The notes: generated from the sequence alone by a model not told the origin. DNA of 64,000 nucleotides from Bacteriovoracaceae bacterium (GCA_018675575.1 JABGXW010000144.1:1-64000); one strand, 5' to 3'; shown: positions 43,770-53,070, counted from the stretch's first letter. Translations and numbers: made by a program.

Positions 43770-44789
43770 CTAACTCCGTATAAATTGTTCTTTTGAAATG
43801 CCTAGCCATTTCAATGCATTTTTTCCTAACAATTGTTCTTTTATTTTTGGATGATAATCTGAATCCAATATTAATTTCCCTGGAGCTAACTCTCCAAGAG
43901 GAAAAGGATAATCTGATCCAAGTGCGATTTTATCTTCACCCATAAGCTTCACTATAAATTTTAAGGCATCTAGATCATGAACGAGAGAATCTAACCAAAA
44001 CTTCCCTAAATAATCCTTAGGATTAACATTATTGTCAACTGCACATAGGTCAGGTCGAACATTATATCCATGCTCTATTCTTCCAATAGTCATAGGAAAT
44101 GACCCTCCCCCATGAGCGAAAGCTACTCTCAGTTTTTTAAATTTTTCGAATACGCCACCAAAGATCATCGAACAAATCGCCAGGCTTGTTTCTGCTGGCA
44201 TACCTACTAACCATGGGAGCCAATATTTCTCCATTTTATTTTTTCCCATCATATCCCAAGGATGTACAAAGAGACACATATCCAAGTCCTCTAACGCTTC
44301 ATAGATCGGAAATAATTTTTTATCATCAAGATTCCAGTCATTAATGTGGGAACCTATTTGGACACCAGGAACACCTATTCTTTTTAGTCTTCGTAGCTCT
44401 CTGATGGCCAAATCGGGAGCCTGCATTGGAAGAGTTCCAAGCGCTACAAATCGTTTAGGAAATCTTTCAACAACCGATATCAAATGATCATTTAGAAATT
44501 TTGAAACATATTCTCCGTCTTTAGGTTTCGTCCAATAAGAAAACATGACCGGTACCGTGGAGAGAACTTGAACATCAACATAGTGATGATCGCATTCTTC
44601 AATTCGAGGTTCAGGTTCGTAGCAGTTTAGTTCAATTTTTCTAAAAAATTTTCCTTCGTCATTGACCATATCAGCACCACAACAATCTTTATGCTGATGC
44701 AGCTCTATGAAACCGGGATAGCCAAACTGGTCTTTAAACTTTGGAATTACAGGGGGAAGAATATGTGTGTGAATATCAATTGTTAACAT
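43770..44789 (-). CDS. nbaD: 2-Amino-3-carboxymuconate-6-semialdehyde decarboxylase
   Basis: About 339-residue zinc amidohydrolase. IDIHTHILPP gives the first zinc His pair, CLFVHPWDMMG the next His, AFAHGGGSFP another, and GSDYPFPLGE the zinc Asp; this set and length match ACMSD. It removes CO2 from ACMS, steering carbon away from quinolinate/NAD toward 2-aminomuconate semialdehyde. Gene order next to 3-hydroxyanthranilate dioxygenase confirms the role. ATG 44789 is preferred to a start at 44801 inside the dioxygenase gene. Symbol by analogy with the Pseudomonas nba genes. Confidence 0.9.
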   Translation of the reverse strand: MLTIDIHTHILPPVIPKFKDQFGYPGFIELHQHKDCCGADMVNDEGKFFRKIELNCYEPEPRIEECDHHYVDVQVLSTVPVMFSYWTKPKDGEYVSKFLNDHLISVVERFPKRFVALGTLPMQAPDLAIRELRRLKRIGVPGVQIGSHINDWNLDDKKLFPIYEALEDLDMCLFVHPWDMMGKNKMEKYWLPWLVGMPAETSLAICSMIFGGVFEKFKKLRVAFAHGGGSFPMTIGRIEHGYNVRPDLCAVDNNVNPKDYLGKFWLDSLVHDLDALKFIVKLMGEDKIALGSDYPFPLGELAPGKLILDSDYHPKIKEQLLGKNALKWLGISKEQFIRS

Positions 44790-44791
44790 AG

Positions 44792-45328
44792 CTATTCCCA
44801 AACTTTCCCGTTTCTATGTCCACAAGAGCATAGGCCATGCTTAGAACTATGATAACGATCAAAAACTTCCCCAAATTGGGTTTCAATATTTTCTAAAACA
44901 AAATATTCTTCATAAAGTTTAGTGCCACATTTTGAACAATACCATTGGAGACCATCTGTATCATCTTTGGTTCTTGTTTTTTCTATGACAAGTCCAATGG
45001 ACCCCTCTGCTCTCTGAGGAGAATGGGGAACTCCTCCGGGAAGTAGAAAGATTTCCCCTTCCTTAATATGTATTTCTTCAAATTCTTTTTCAGAGTTAAC
45101 AGTTCTTAGAAAGATATCTCCTTCTAGCTGATAAAAGAACTCATCCGTCTGATTTACATGAAAATCAGTTCTTTGATTAGGCCCTCCAACAACCATCACA
45201 ACAAAGTTACTATCTTTAAAAACAACTTTATTACCAACAGGTGGCTTAAGTAGGTGTCGATTTTCTTCGATCCATGACTTAAAACTAAAAGGGTTTTGAA
45301 GCCTTGAATAATCTGCCATAATTTCCAT
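44792..45328 (-). CDS. nbaC: 3-Hydroxyanthranilate 3,4-dioxygenase
   Basis: About 178-residue cupin iron dioxygenase. The iron ligands are in RTDFHVNQTDEFFYQLEGDI (His and Glu) and LPGGVPHSPQR (His). The C-terminal second, rubredoxin-like iron site of the bacterial enzyme is present as WYCSKCGTKLYEE and HGLCSCGHRNGKVW. It opens the ring of 3-hydroxyanthranilate to ACMS. The start is set at ATG 45328, where AGGATAGAT precedes; longer frames overlap the upstream gene. Two bases before the decarboxylase start. Confidence 0.92.
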   Translation of the reverse strand: MEIMADYSRLQNPFSFKSWIEENRHLLKPPVGNKVVFKDSNFVVMVVGGPNQRTDFHVNQTDEFFYQLEGDIFLRTVNSEKEFEEIHIKEGEIFLLPGGVPHSPQRAEGSIGLVIEKTRTKDDTDGLQWYCSKCGTKLYEEYFVLENIETQFGEVFDRYHSSKHGLCSCGHRNGKVWE

Positions 45329-45335
45329 ATCTATC

Positions 45336-45752
45336 CTATAAGAGGCTAGCAATACATTTCAATTCTATCGCTATGGGTGTTGGTAAACAATTTATTTCAA
45401 GAGTTGTTCTGCAAGGAGGGTTTTCTCCAAAGTATTTTTTCCACAGTTTATTGTAAATTGGAAAGTCATCCTTCATATTAGTCAGGAAAACCGTTACATC
45501 AACTAGATTTTCCCATTTGGCACCAGAGTCTTCTAATATGGTCCTCACATTTTTGAAAACTGAGTGGCATTGTTCTGCAATATCATAAGCAAAGATTTCT
45601 CCGGATTCATTTAATGTTACTCCTGGAATGATACTAGTTCCTCTCTCTCTTGGACCTACTCCAGAGAGAAACAACAAATCTCCTACTTTCCTTGCGTGCG
45701 GATAAGCTCCTACTGGCTCAGGTGCTTTTTGTGATTCTATTGCATCGTTCAT
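45336..45752 (-). CDS. nbaF: 2-Aminomuconate deaminase (RidA-fold)
   Basis: About 138 residues of the YjgF/RidA fold: GAYPHARKVGDLLFLSGVGP, VFKNVRTILEDSGAKWENLV and PCRTTLEINCLPTPIAIEL, the last holding the conserved Arg. RidA homologues deaminate enamines in general; in this cluster the expected reaction is 2-aminomuconate to 4-oxalocrotonate plus ammonia. ATG 45752 follows GGGAAATT. Lies between the semialdehyde dehydrogenase and the dioxygenase with almost no gaps. Confidence 0.85.
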   Translation of the reverse strand: MNDAIESQKAPEPVGAYPHARKVGDLLFLSGVGPRERGTSIIPGVTLNESGEIFAYDIAEQCHSVFKNVRTILEDSGAKWENLVDVTVFLTNMKDDFPIYNKLWKKYFGENPPCRTTLEINCLPTPIAIELKCIASLL

Positions 45753-45759
45753 AATTTCC

Positions 45760-47199
45760 CTACCCAAAACATATATTTTTGATATTGCTAAAAAACTTTA
45801 ATATATACAGTCCCCCTTCTCTGCCTCTTCCAGATTCCTTCATTCCTCCAAAAGGAGTTCTTAAATCTCTTAGTAGCCAAGTGTTAATCCATACAATTCC
45901 GGATTTCACCTGAGAGGCAACCCGCTTTGCTTTCACTTTATCTTCTGTCCAAATCGTAGCGGATAATCCATATTCAGTTGAATTGGCATAAGAAATCACT
46001 TGTTCTTCTAAGTCGAAGGGCATGATGGTTGCGACAGGGCCAAAAATTTCTGTTTGATTAGTTTCGCAATTAAAAGGAAGGCCTTCAATCAGTGTTGGTG
46101 AAATATAGAAACCATTGGAGAATTCGCCCTCCATCTTAACTGCCGCTCCACCAGTCAGGAACCTGCCACCTTCTTTCTTTGCGACATCTAAACAAGATAG
46201 AATTTTTTCATAATGATCTTTTGATACTACAGCTCCTTGATGAACAGATTCATCTTCGGGGTTTCCTTGTCTCAACTTCAATATTTTATCTATAAAGCGA
46301 ATTTTGAATTCTTCATAGATTGGCCTTTCTACAAAAATTCGTGAACCGCATAAACAGATTTGTCCTTGATTTGCAAATGATGATCTCATCGTTGTTGATA
46401 ATGCTTTTTCGAAGTCACAATCTGCAAAGATTATATTGGGGTTTTTTCCACCCATCTCTAGATGAACTCTTTTCATTGTTTCAGCACAATTACGTGCAAT
46501 GATTTTTCCTGTTGCCGTAGATCCTGTGAATGATACTGCTTGAACTGCGGGATGCCTTGTTAGGACATCCCCAACTTCTCCCCCAAGACCGTGAACTATA
46601 TTTAGTACGCCTTCTGGCAGACCTGCTTGAATGCAGATTTTACTGAATAGAAACGCTGTCATTGGAGTAACTTCACTTGGCTTTGCTACAACTGTACATC
46701 CACTTATTAGTGCAGGTGCAATTTTCCAAGTGAGCAAATAAAGTGGTAAATTCCATGGAGAAATACATGTTACAACACCAAGAGGTTCATATGAAACTGT
46801 ATTATCTCCAGCTCCCTGATTATCGAATTCTTGCGAATTAAAATTATGAATTTCATTGGCAAAAAACTCTATATTTTCTTTTGATCTCGGGATATCTACC
46901 ATCCGTGAGGTTTTTAATGGTTTACCATTATCTCTTGTTTCAGCTAATGCAAGTGCTTCAAAGTTTTCTTCAATAAGCTCAGCAATTTTAAGTAAGTATT
47001 CTGCTCGTTCAGTTTTTGAAAGGCCACTCCATTGCGTGAAGGCCCTACTCGCAGCTTCAATTGCTAGCTCTGCATCTTTTGCGTTAGATTTAGGAACTAA
47101 AGAGTAAACTTCTCCGTTAGCAGGGTTAGTATTATCTAGGTACTCGTTTGATTGTGGTTCAATCAATTCACCTTCAATATAGTTTAAGATCTTTTCCAC
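45760..47199 (-). CDS. nbaE: 2-Aminomuconate 6-semialdehyde dehydrogenase
   Basis: 479-residue NAD-dependent aldehyde dehydrogenase. SPWNLPLYLLTWKIAPAL (Asn of the oxyanion hole), VSFTGSTATGKII, HLEMGGKNPNI (general-base Glu) and NQGQICLCGSRIFVE (nucleophilic Cys) are present. Position in the operon assigns the substrate: 2-aminomuconate semialdehyde to 2-aminomuconate, competing with ring closure to picolinate. GTG start at 47199 directly after the kynB stop, with GGAG nine bases upstream. Confidence 0.88.
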   Translation of the reverse strand: MEKILNYIEGELIEPQSNEYLDNTNPANGEVYSLVPKSNAKDAELAIEAASRAFTQWSGLSKTERAEYLLKIAELIEENFEALALAETRDNGKPLKTSRMVDIPRSKENIEFFANEIHNFNSQEFDNQGAGDNTVSYEPLGVVTCISPWNLPLYLLTWKIAPALISGCTVVAKPSEVTPMTAFLFSKICIQAGLPEGVLNIVHGLGGEVGDVLTRHPAVQAVSFTGSTATGKIIARNCAETMKRVHLEMGGKNPNIIFADCDFEKALSTTMRSSFANQGQICLCGSRIFVERPIYEEFKIRFIDKILKLRQGNPEDESVHQGAVVSKDHYEKILSCLDVAKKEGGRFLTGGAAVKMEGEFSNGFYISPTLIEGLPFNCETNQTEIFGPVATIMPFDLEEQVISYANSTEYGLSATIWTEDKVKAKRVASQVKSGIVWINTWLLRDLRTPFGGMKESGRGREGGLYILKFFSNIKNICFG

Positions 47200-47868
47200 T
47201 TACTGTTTCTCCAATGGGGTTAAGATGGCCCTCACTGGAGAAGCATCAGCATTTTTAATTTTTAAAGGGAGCGCAATCAAATTATATCTTCCATCTGGAA
47301 CATCTTTCAAAACAACACCTTCAAGAATTGCCATATCAGAAGCATAAATTGCTTTATGAGAAGAGAGTTCTTGATCTGTTGCAGGATCAACAGATGGAGT
47401 ATCCAAACCCACAAGAATGACATCTTGTTCATTCAACATTTTAATAAGCTCAGGGCTTAAACTAGTAAAATCATTATTCCATTTATTTGGATCTGGAAAA
47501 GAATTAGTTTTAAATAAAACTCTTGGACATTTAATTTCTATCCCAAGTTTCAAAAGATCCTCGGGAAGAATTCTCTCTCCTCCCCTTGTATCCACAGTAA
47601 TAATTTGGCAGGGGCCCATATAATAATGAAGTTTTCTTTTTTCTATAGAGTCCCCTGAAATATGGTAATGACTTGGAGCATCTGTGTGTGCTCCTATGTG
47701 GACTGTAGTGGTTATATCCGAAAGAGATAAATTATCGGAAGCTTCAAAGCTCATATTAATTTTACGTGAAAACTGTGTATCTCCTGGAAATATTGCAGTG
47801 AGAGCACTTATCTCTGGTGAGATATCGAAATATTCTAAAGAATCTTGATTTTTTTGAATTTGAGTCAC
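47200..47868 (-). CDS. kynB: Kynurenine formamidase (cyclase family)
   Basis: About 222 residues. HIGAHTDAPSHYH is the metal motif H-x-G-x-H-x-D-x-P-x-H of KynB-type formamidases; VLFKTNSFPDP and VGLDTPSVDPA are the other conserved strands. It hydrolyses N-formyl-kynurenine to kynurenine and formate. GTG at 47868 is chosen because AAGGAGAG lies 6 bases before it; the longer frame would run through the divergent promoter region into the opposite gene. First gene of the minus kynurenine operon. Confidence 0.88.
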   Translation of the reverse strand: MTQIQKNQDSLEYFDISPEISALTAIFPGDTQFSRKINMSFEASDNLSLSDITTTVHIGAHTDAPSHYHISGDSIEKRKLHYYMGPCQIITVDTRGGERILPEDLLKLGIEIKCPRVLFKTNSFPDPNKWNNDFTSLSPELIKMLNEQDVILVGLDTPSVDPATDQELSSHKAIYASDMAILEGVVLKDVPDGRYNLIALPLKIKNADASPVRAILTPLEKQ

Positions 47869-47955
47869 ATTCTCTCCTTGAAAGAGGCCTACAAACTCAA
47901 TATGATTTGCCTTCAACTTAACCCTAAAAAGCAGATAAAGAAAAGGGATACCGCT
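47869..47955. promoter_or_regulatory. Divergent control region of the kynurenine operons
   Basis: Eighty-seven bases separate the GTG of kynB and the ATG of the decarboxylase gene, read in opposite directions. Ribosome sites lie at both ends (CTCTCCTT for the minus gene, AAAAGGGA for the plus gene). No clear operator palindrome is visible; promoters for both operons must lie here or inside the coding ends. Confidence 0.5.
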
Positions 47956-48741
47956 ATGGAAGATCATCAAATAAAAGAAATTGCCAGCACTTTACACGGC
48001 GCAAGAAAAGCTGGACAGTCTTTGAAGCAATTCTCAGCCCATTTAAAAAACTTCAAACGTGAAGATGCTTACTCAATTCAAGAAGAAGGTATGCGATTAA
48101 GAGAGCTAGATGGCGAAAAAATCATTGGTCTAAAAATGGGATTAACTAGTGAAGGAAAACGTAAACAAATGAACCTAGACTCTCCTCTCTATGGTGTGCT
48201 CACAGATACCATGCAAATTCAAAATGAAGGAACTTATACTTTAAAAGGAAGTATTCATCCAAAAATAGAGCCTGAAATTGCTTTTTATATTAATAAAGAA
48301 TTAAGAGGTACAGTGACAAGAGAAGAAGTACTTTCTTCCTGTGAGGCCATCTGCCCGGCCCTTGAAATATTAGATTCTCGCTATGATGGATTTAAGTATT
48401 TCTCTATGGAAGATGTTATTTCTGATAATTCTTCTTCTTCATATTATATACTCGGTCCGAAAACTTCAGACTTTTCAAAAATTAACCTGAAAAATTTATC
48501 TATGAAAATGAAAATCAATGGTGTGATTGCAGAGGAAGGAAACTCCAAGGCCATCTCAGACGACCCGGTAATCTCCATTATTCAATTAGCTGAGCTCTTA
48601 AATCAAAGGGGTCAATCTATTCCTGCGGGCACATTTGTATTGGCCGGTGCCGCTACCGCTGCAGTCGCACTGGAAGAAGGAATGGAAGTAAGTCTTGAAG
48701 TTGAGCAATTACAAGATATGAAAGTAAGTATTTCAAAATAA
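47956..48741 (+). CDS. nbaG: 4-Oxalocrotonate decarboxylase / 2-oxopent-4-enoate hydratase family
   Basis: 261-residue fumarylacetoacetate-hydrolase-fold enzyme of the DmpH/DmpE group. IGLKMGLTSEGKRKQMNLDS and KIEPEIAFYINKEL hold the metal-binding Glu residues; LEILDSRYDGFKYFSMEDVI and PAGTFVLAGAATAAVAL are family blocks. It should act on 4-oxalocrotonate (decarboxylation) or its product (hydration). Only one such gene is here although the pathway needs both activities. Sequence alone does not separate the two activities. ATG 47956 chosen after AAAAGGGA. First gene of the plus operon. Confidence 0.85.
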   Translation: MEDHQIKEIASTLHGARKAGQSLKQFSAHLKNFKREDAYSIQEEGMRLRELDGEKIIGLKMGLTSEGKRKQMNLDSPLYGVLTDTMQIQNEGTYTLKGSIHPKIEPEIAFYINKELRGTVTREEVLSSCEAICPALEILDSRYDGFKYFSMEDVISDNSSSSYYILGPKTSDFSKINLKNLSMKMKINGVIAEEGNSKAISDDPVISIIQLAELLNQRGQSIPAGTFVLAGAATAAVALEEGMEVSLEVEQLQDMKVSISK

Positions 48742-48751
48742 GGATTAAAGC

Positions 48752-50032
48752 ATGACATTTAAAAGTTCAGATAATCATTTAGACTCAGCAAAAGCATTAG
48801 ACCAAGACGATGCACTCAATAGCTTTAGAAACAAATTTAATTTCCCTAAAGCTCCAGAAGGTGCTGATTCACTTTATTTTTGCGGACATTCATTAGGATT
48901 GATGCCAAAAGATGCCAGGACTGCAATTAATACAGAATTAGACTCATGGTCAACTTATGGTGTAGAGGGACATTTTGATGGCCCTTATCCTTGGCTTCCC
49001 TACCACGAAAACATTACAAAATCTTTCGCGCATATTGTTGGAGCAAAAGAAACAGAGGTCGTTGCCATGAATACATTAACTGTGAATCTACATTTAATGA
49101 TGGTTTCATTTTATAGGCCCACTAAAGCTAGATATAAAATTCTTATTGAAAATAATACATTTCCATCTGATCAATATGCTGTTGATTCTCAGACTCGATT
49201 TCATGGTTTTGACTATGAAGACGCCATTGTAGAATTAAAACCTCGAGAAGGAAGAAAGACTGTAGATCAAGAAGACATCTTAGACCAAATTGCAGAACTT
49301 GGAGATTCTCTCGCCTTAGTTATGTTAGGAAATTGTAATTACCTTTCTGGTCAATGCTTTGATATTTCTTCTGTGGCGATCAAAGCACATGAAGTTGGTG
49401 CTCTGTGCGGATTTAACTTAGCACATGGTGCAGGAAATTTATTACTTAATTTACATGAAGATAATGTTGATTTTGCTGTTTGGTGTTCATATAAATATCT
49501 AAACTCAGGACCTGGTGGATTAGCAGGTGCATTCGTTCACGAAAAACACTTAGCACAGTCTGACATCCCTCGATTTGAAGGTTGGTGGGGAAATAATAAA
49601 ACAACTCGTTTTGAAATGAGAAGAAGATTCGATCCCATCCCCACTGCAGAAGCCTGGCAATTATCTAATCCGCCTATTTTTCAACTAGCTTCATTAAAAG
49701 CAAGTATGAATATTTTTGATGAAGCAACGATGCCAAGAATTAGAGCAAAAGGTGACAAACTCACATCTTACCTCGAATGGTTATTAAAAGAAAATTGTGC
49801 AGACCTTCTTGATGTGACAACCCCCAAATACTGTCCAGACAAACAAACGCGCGGTTCTATGCTCTGTCTTAAAATGAAAGGAGATCCTAAACCACTAGTT
49901 GAAACTTTTGGAAAAAAAGGGGTGCTTTTAGATTTCAGAGAACCTGATATTTTGAGAATTTGTCCAGCACCTCTTTATAATTCGTTTGAAGATTGTTTTA
50001 AGTTAATACAAATAATCAAGGACTCAGTTTAA
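48752..50032 (+). CDS. kynU: Kynureninase
   Basis: 426-residue PLP enzyme that splits kynurenine or 3-hydroxykynurenine to (3-hydroxy)anthranilate and alanine. Markers: YFCGHSLGLMPKDA near the start, WLPYHENI, MNTLTVNLHLMM, FNLAHGAGNL (cofactor Asp/His strand region), and the PLP lysine in WCSYKYLNSGPGG. The C-terminus DILRICPAPLYNSFED is typical. It follows the decarboxylase by 10 bases and its stop overlaps the monooxygenase start, so all are one operon. Confidence 0.95.
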   Translation: MTFKSSDNHLDSAKALDQDDALNSFRNKFNFPKAPEGADSLYFCGHSLGLMPKDARTAINTELDSWSTYGVEGHFDGPYPWLPYHENITKSFAHIVGAKETEVVAMNTLTVNLHLMMVSFYRPTKARYKILIENNTFPSDQYAVDSQTRFHGFDYEDAIVELKPREGRKTVDQEDILDQIAELGDSLALVMLGNCNYLSGQCFDISSVAIKAHEVGALCGFNLAHGAGNLLLNLHEDNVDFAVWCSYKYLNSGPGGLAGAFVHEKHLAQSDIPRFEGWWGNNKTTRFEMRRRFDPIPTAEAWQLSNPPIFQLASLKASMNIFDEATMPRIRAKGDKLTSYLEWLLKENCADLLDVTTPKYCPDKQTRGSMLCLKMKGDPKPLVETFGKKGVLLDFREPDILRICPAPLYNSFEDCFKLIQIIKDSV

Positions 50033-51405
50033 TGGAATGTTCAAAAAAAGTCCTTATCTCTGGAGCTGGTCTTGTTGGTTCATTATTGGCCATAGCAATG
50101 AAGCAGCGTGGACATGATGTTGAGTTGTATGAATTACGTTCAGATATTAGAAAAGATCAAAGCTTAATAGGAAAATCTATCAATTTAATTATTACTGCGA
50201 AAGGAATTAATCCCATTATTAATCTTGGACTTTGGAAGACAGTGAAGAGCATTGTGACTCCTGTTACAGGAAGAATGATACATTCTAAGGATGCAAATCT
50301 AACTTATCAACCCTATGGTAAAGATGAAACGGAATGCAATTATTCTGTCAGTCGTGCTGAGCTGAATAAATTGCTTATGACTGAGGCTGAAAAATCAGGT
50401 GTCATTATTCATTTTGAAACGGGCTTAAAAGGCCTTGATCTTGAAAGTAAGAATGCATACTTTTTAAATGGAACAGATAAAAAGTATGATCTATTCCTCG
50501 GGACAGATGGAGCTGGCTCGCCAACTAGAGAGGCCATACTTTCGGAGCTTGGACCTTTGGCAAGTTTTAATATTGAGCCCCTCGGTTCTCACTATAAGGA
50601 GTTGTCAATGCCTTCTGATAATTCGGGAAATTATCAGATGGAAAAGACGGCCCTTCATATCTGGCCACGTGGAAACCATATGTTGATGGCACTCCCAAAT
50701 CAAGATGGTTCATTTACTATGACTCTTTATATGCCCGAGAAGTGGTATGAAGATTTCAATTCGCCGGAAAAAGTGTCCCAGTATTTTCTAGATAATTATG
50801 CAGACTCCATACCTCTCATGCCGAACTACTTGGAAGAATATTATAAAAATCCTCAAGGGTTTTTAGGTTGTATAAGAATGTCTCCATGGGTTTATAAAGA
50901 TCAGGTTGTTCTTCTTGGGGATGCTGCCCATGCAATCGTTCCATTTTTCGGTCAAGGTATGAATTGTGGATTTTCTGATGTTCAATATCTTCTCGATCAA
51001 TTAGATCTCAATAGTGATGACCTTCATTCTTCATTAAATAATTACAATAAACATCAAAAACTAAATGGCGATGCCATTGCCGATTTGAGCATAGAAAATT
51101 TCACAGAGATGTGTGAAAAAGTGGGAGATACAGAATTTTTATTTAAAAAGAGAGTTGAACATATCATCGAAAAGACCTATCCCGACATTTATCGATCGAG
51201 GTATGGAATGGTAACCTACACATTAATCCCTTATCATATGGCAAAAGAAGCTGGTGAGATTCAATCTGAAATTCTAGAAGAACTATGCAAAGATCTTAAG
51301 AACGCAGAAGATGTAGACTTAGCAAAAGCTAAAGAATTAATTGAGGGTAAGTTTTCTCCGTGGCTTCAAGAAAACAAACTGAGTATAGAAAGATTTAGAG
51401 GATAA
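50032..51405 (+). CDS. kmo: Kynurenine 3-monooxygenase
   Basis: 457-residue FAD hydroxylase that makes 3-hydroxykynurenine with NADPH and oxygen. GAGLVGSLLAIAMKQRGHDV is the FAD-binding GxGxxG; LFLGTDGAGSPTR the DG motif; VVLLGDAAHAIVPFFGQGMN the GD motif. The C-terminal part (helical, ending LQENKLSIERFRG) would be the membrane- or substrate-associated region of KMO. The stop-start overlap with kynU is one base. Confidence 0.95.
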   Translation: MECSKKVLISGAGLVGSLLAIAMKQRGHDVELYELRSDIRKDQSLIGKSINLIITAKGINPIINLGLWKTVKSIVTPVTGRMIHSKDANLTYQPYGKDETECNYSVSRAELNKLLMTEAEKSGVIIHFETGLKGLDLESKNAYFLNGTDKKYDLFLGTDGAGSPTREAILSELGPLASFNIEPLGSHYKELSMPSDNSGNYQMEKTALHIWPRGNHMLMALPNQDGSFTMTLYMPEKWYEDFNSPEKVSQYFLDNYADSIPLMPNYLEEYYKNPQGFLGCIRMSPWVYKDQVVLLGDAAHAIVPFFGQGMNCGFSDVQYLLDQLDLNSDDLHSSLNNYNKHQKLNGDAIADLSIENFTEMCEKVGDTEFLFKKRVEHIIEKTYPDIYRSRYGMVTYTLIPYHMAKEAGEIQSEILEELCKDLKNAEDVDLAKAKELIEGKFSPWLQENKLSIERFRG

Positions 51406-51410
51406 TTATT

Positions 51411-52061
51411 TTGGATATTGTAAAAAGATGGGACAAAGTTCCTTCCCTGTTAGAATTAAAAGAACTTCACCCTATGGCCAAGGCCATCTTATTTGATATG
51501 GACGGAACACTCCTTAACACAGAGCCTATCCATGCCTCTTCATTAAGAACGGCCCTCGTTAATTTAACAGGAAGAGAGAACCTTCCTAGCAACGAAGACT
51601 TAGATGAGATGTTTCGTGGACAGCATGACCCAATGGTATTTGCGAAATGCATCAATGAAAAAATTTTAACTAATGAGACCACTATGACTGCATTTTTAAA
51701 GGCCAAGGCAAAAGTCATTATAGCAGATAGTAGAAAACATTTAGATTCGATTTACATTCCAGAAATAGAGAAACTACTCCAAGAAATTATAACAGCTGAA
51801 CTTGGCCTAGGTCTGGTTACAAATAGTGAGTCAGATATCACTTTAGACGTGCTACAACGTCTAGAAATTATTCATCATTTCAACCCCCTTATTTGTAGAG
51901 GGGATTGTCAATTTCCCAAGCCCGATCGTCAGCCTTATGAAAAAGCTTGTGAGATTCTTGAGCTGAAGCCAAGTGAAGTCATTGTTTTTGAAGATTCTGA
52001 CTCAGGACTGCGTTCGGCCTTGAGTGCAGAGACCCTAGTCCATCAAGTCAATTGGTTCTAA
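51411..52061 (+). CDS. HAD-family phosphatase
   Basis: 216 residues from a TTG. FDMDGTLLNTE near 28-38 is the nucleophile motif, GLVTNSESD near 140 motif II, and the GDCQFPKPDRQPY stretch supplies the Lys, followed by VFEDSDSGLRSA (motif IV). The cap is helical, as in the beta-phosphoglucomutase/phosphoglycolate subfamily. Five bases after kmo, so co-transcribed; its substrate is unknown and no kynurenine step needs it. A second possible start is Met 23. Confidence 0.8.
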   Translation: MDIVKRWDKVPSLLELKELHPMAKAILFDMDGTLLNTEPIHASSLRTALVNLTGRENLPSNEDLDEMFRGQHDPMVFAKCINEKILTNETTMTAFLKAKAKVIIADSRKHLDSIYIPEIEKLLQEIITAELGLGLVTNSESDITLDVLQRLEIIHHFNPLICRGDCQFPKPDRQPYEKACEILELKPSEVIVFEDSDSGLRSALSAETLVHQVNWF

Positions 52062-52075
52062 AGTTCATGATCTTT

Positions 52076-52522
52076 TTAAGGACGATAGATGGCCGAATTT
52101 TTTTCGTTTTCACGGACTTCAACCATAGAGACCCACGCTCTACCATTTGTAGTCTTATTGATAATTTCGTTCACTGTTTCATAGACATAAGAACAAGTTC
52201 CCTCCATTCCAATATTTGGCATAACCCTTAATTGAATAATTCCATCTTTTTCCATCTGAACAAAGTTTTCCATATATGGATCATCACCATTGGATAAGAA
52301 AGTATGGTCAAACATATAGTCGAGCCATTTTTTAACTTCTTTAAGTCCGCCAAAATCAACTACCCATCCCTCTTTAGTTAATTCACTACAGGAAAATTCA
52401 AAATTAAATGAGCGAGAATATCCATGGATAAATCGGCAATGGGATTCACTTGCTGACCATTGTCTATGAGTACAAGGAAATCCTGTAAAGTTCTTTATTG
52501 ATCTAAATTTTGTAGCATCCAT
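52076..52522 (-). CDS. queD: QueD-like 6-carboxytetrahydropterin synthase family protein
   Basis: About 148 residues of the T-fold. FPCTHRQWSASESHCRFIHG gives the first His, the nucleophile-position Cys and one zinc His; the third zinc residue of the usual C-x-x-x-H-G-H is Tyr (HGYSRSF). I believe this HGYSRSF form recurs in a bacterial subfamily. VVDFGGLKEVKKWLDYMFDH and a late VSMVEVRENEKNS are family blocks. Probably in the 7-deazaguanine/queuosine pathway; a related pterin role is possible. ATG 52522 after AGGAAAA. A queuosine mannosyltransferase lies 1.6 kb away. Confidence 0.78.
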   Translation of the reverse strand: MDATKFRSIKNFTGFPCTHRQWSASESHCRFIHGYSRSFNFEFSCSELTKEGWVVDFGGLKEVKKWLDYMFDHTFLSNGDDPYMENFVQMEKDGIIQLRVMPNIGMEGTCSYVYETVNEIINKTTNGRAWVSMVEVRENEKNSAIYRP

Positions 52523-52527
52523 TTTTC

Positions 52528-53007
52528 CTATACCTTTGTATGTTCGCCGCAATTAGGCATTGAGGGTGCATAAGGGTTATGCACCTTAGCTTGCTTTTTT
52601 ATATTTTGTACCCATTGTTTTCTCACCATAGGGCACCAGAAACCATGATAATCATCGCCTAATTCATAGGTCTTCATTATATAAATCAAGGCCATAGAAA
52701 AAATATGATAAGATTTATTATTATCTTCTCTATTTCTTTTTGAAGTTATTGATTTAAGTCTTGCTTTAGAGAAGGCGAAGAGCTTTTTAAGTTCCGGGTG
52801 AGTAACTTTATTAATTATTGTTATTACAGATTTAGTATTTTTTTCAACTTTACTACCATTATACTTAAAAAAAGAAGCATGAAGCTTTTCATTTTCTTCT
52901 AAAACAAGCAACACTTCAGATTTTAATTTGGGATCAAACTTCTTCTTTTCAGCTGAAAAAGTATTTATAGAAAATAGAAATATTATTAAAAGCAAATATT
53001 TAATCAT
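52528..53007 (-). CDS. DUF3347-type periplasmic protein
   Basis: 159 residues with a signal peptide (YLLLIIFLFSINTFSA). The C-terminus carries the DUF3347 pattern: HGFWCPMVRKQWVQNIKK then NPYAPSMPNCG, with two Cys and Met as possible metal ligands. In other bacteria this domain accompanies copper-handling proteins; here no metal gene adjoins, so binding is only a possibility. The stop is six bases before the queD-like start, giving a two-gene unit. Confidence 0.65.
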   Translation of the reverse strand: MIKYLLLIIFLFSINTFSAEKKKFDPKLKSEVLLVLEENEKLHASFFKYNGSKVEKNTKSVITIINKVTHPELKKLFAFSKARLKSITSKRNREDNNKSYHIFSMALIYIMKTYELGDDYHGFWCPMVRKQWVQNIKKQAKVHNPYAPSMPNCGEHTKV

Positions 53008-53070
53008 ATTCAGTACCTCTGTCTTAGAATTTGTACCTTAATATTGACCACTTACACAAGTATTCATCTC

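Noticed and set aside
47869-47970. Longer N-termini for kynB and for the decarboxylase
   Set aside because: They would overlap each other across the divergent promoter region; strong ribosome sites mark the inner starts.
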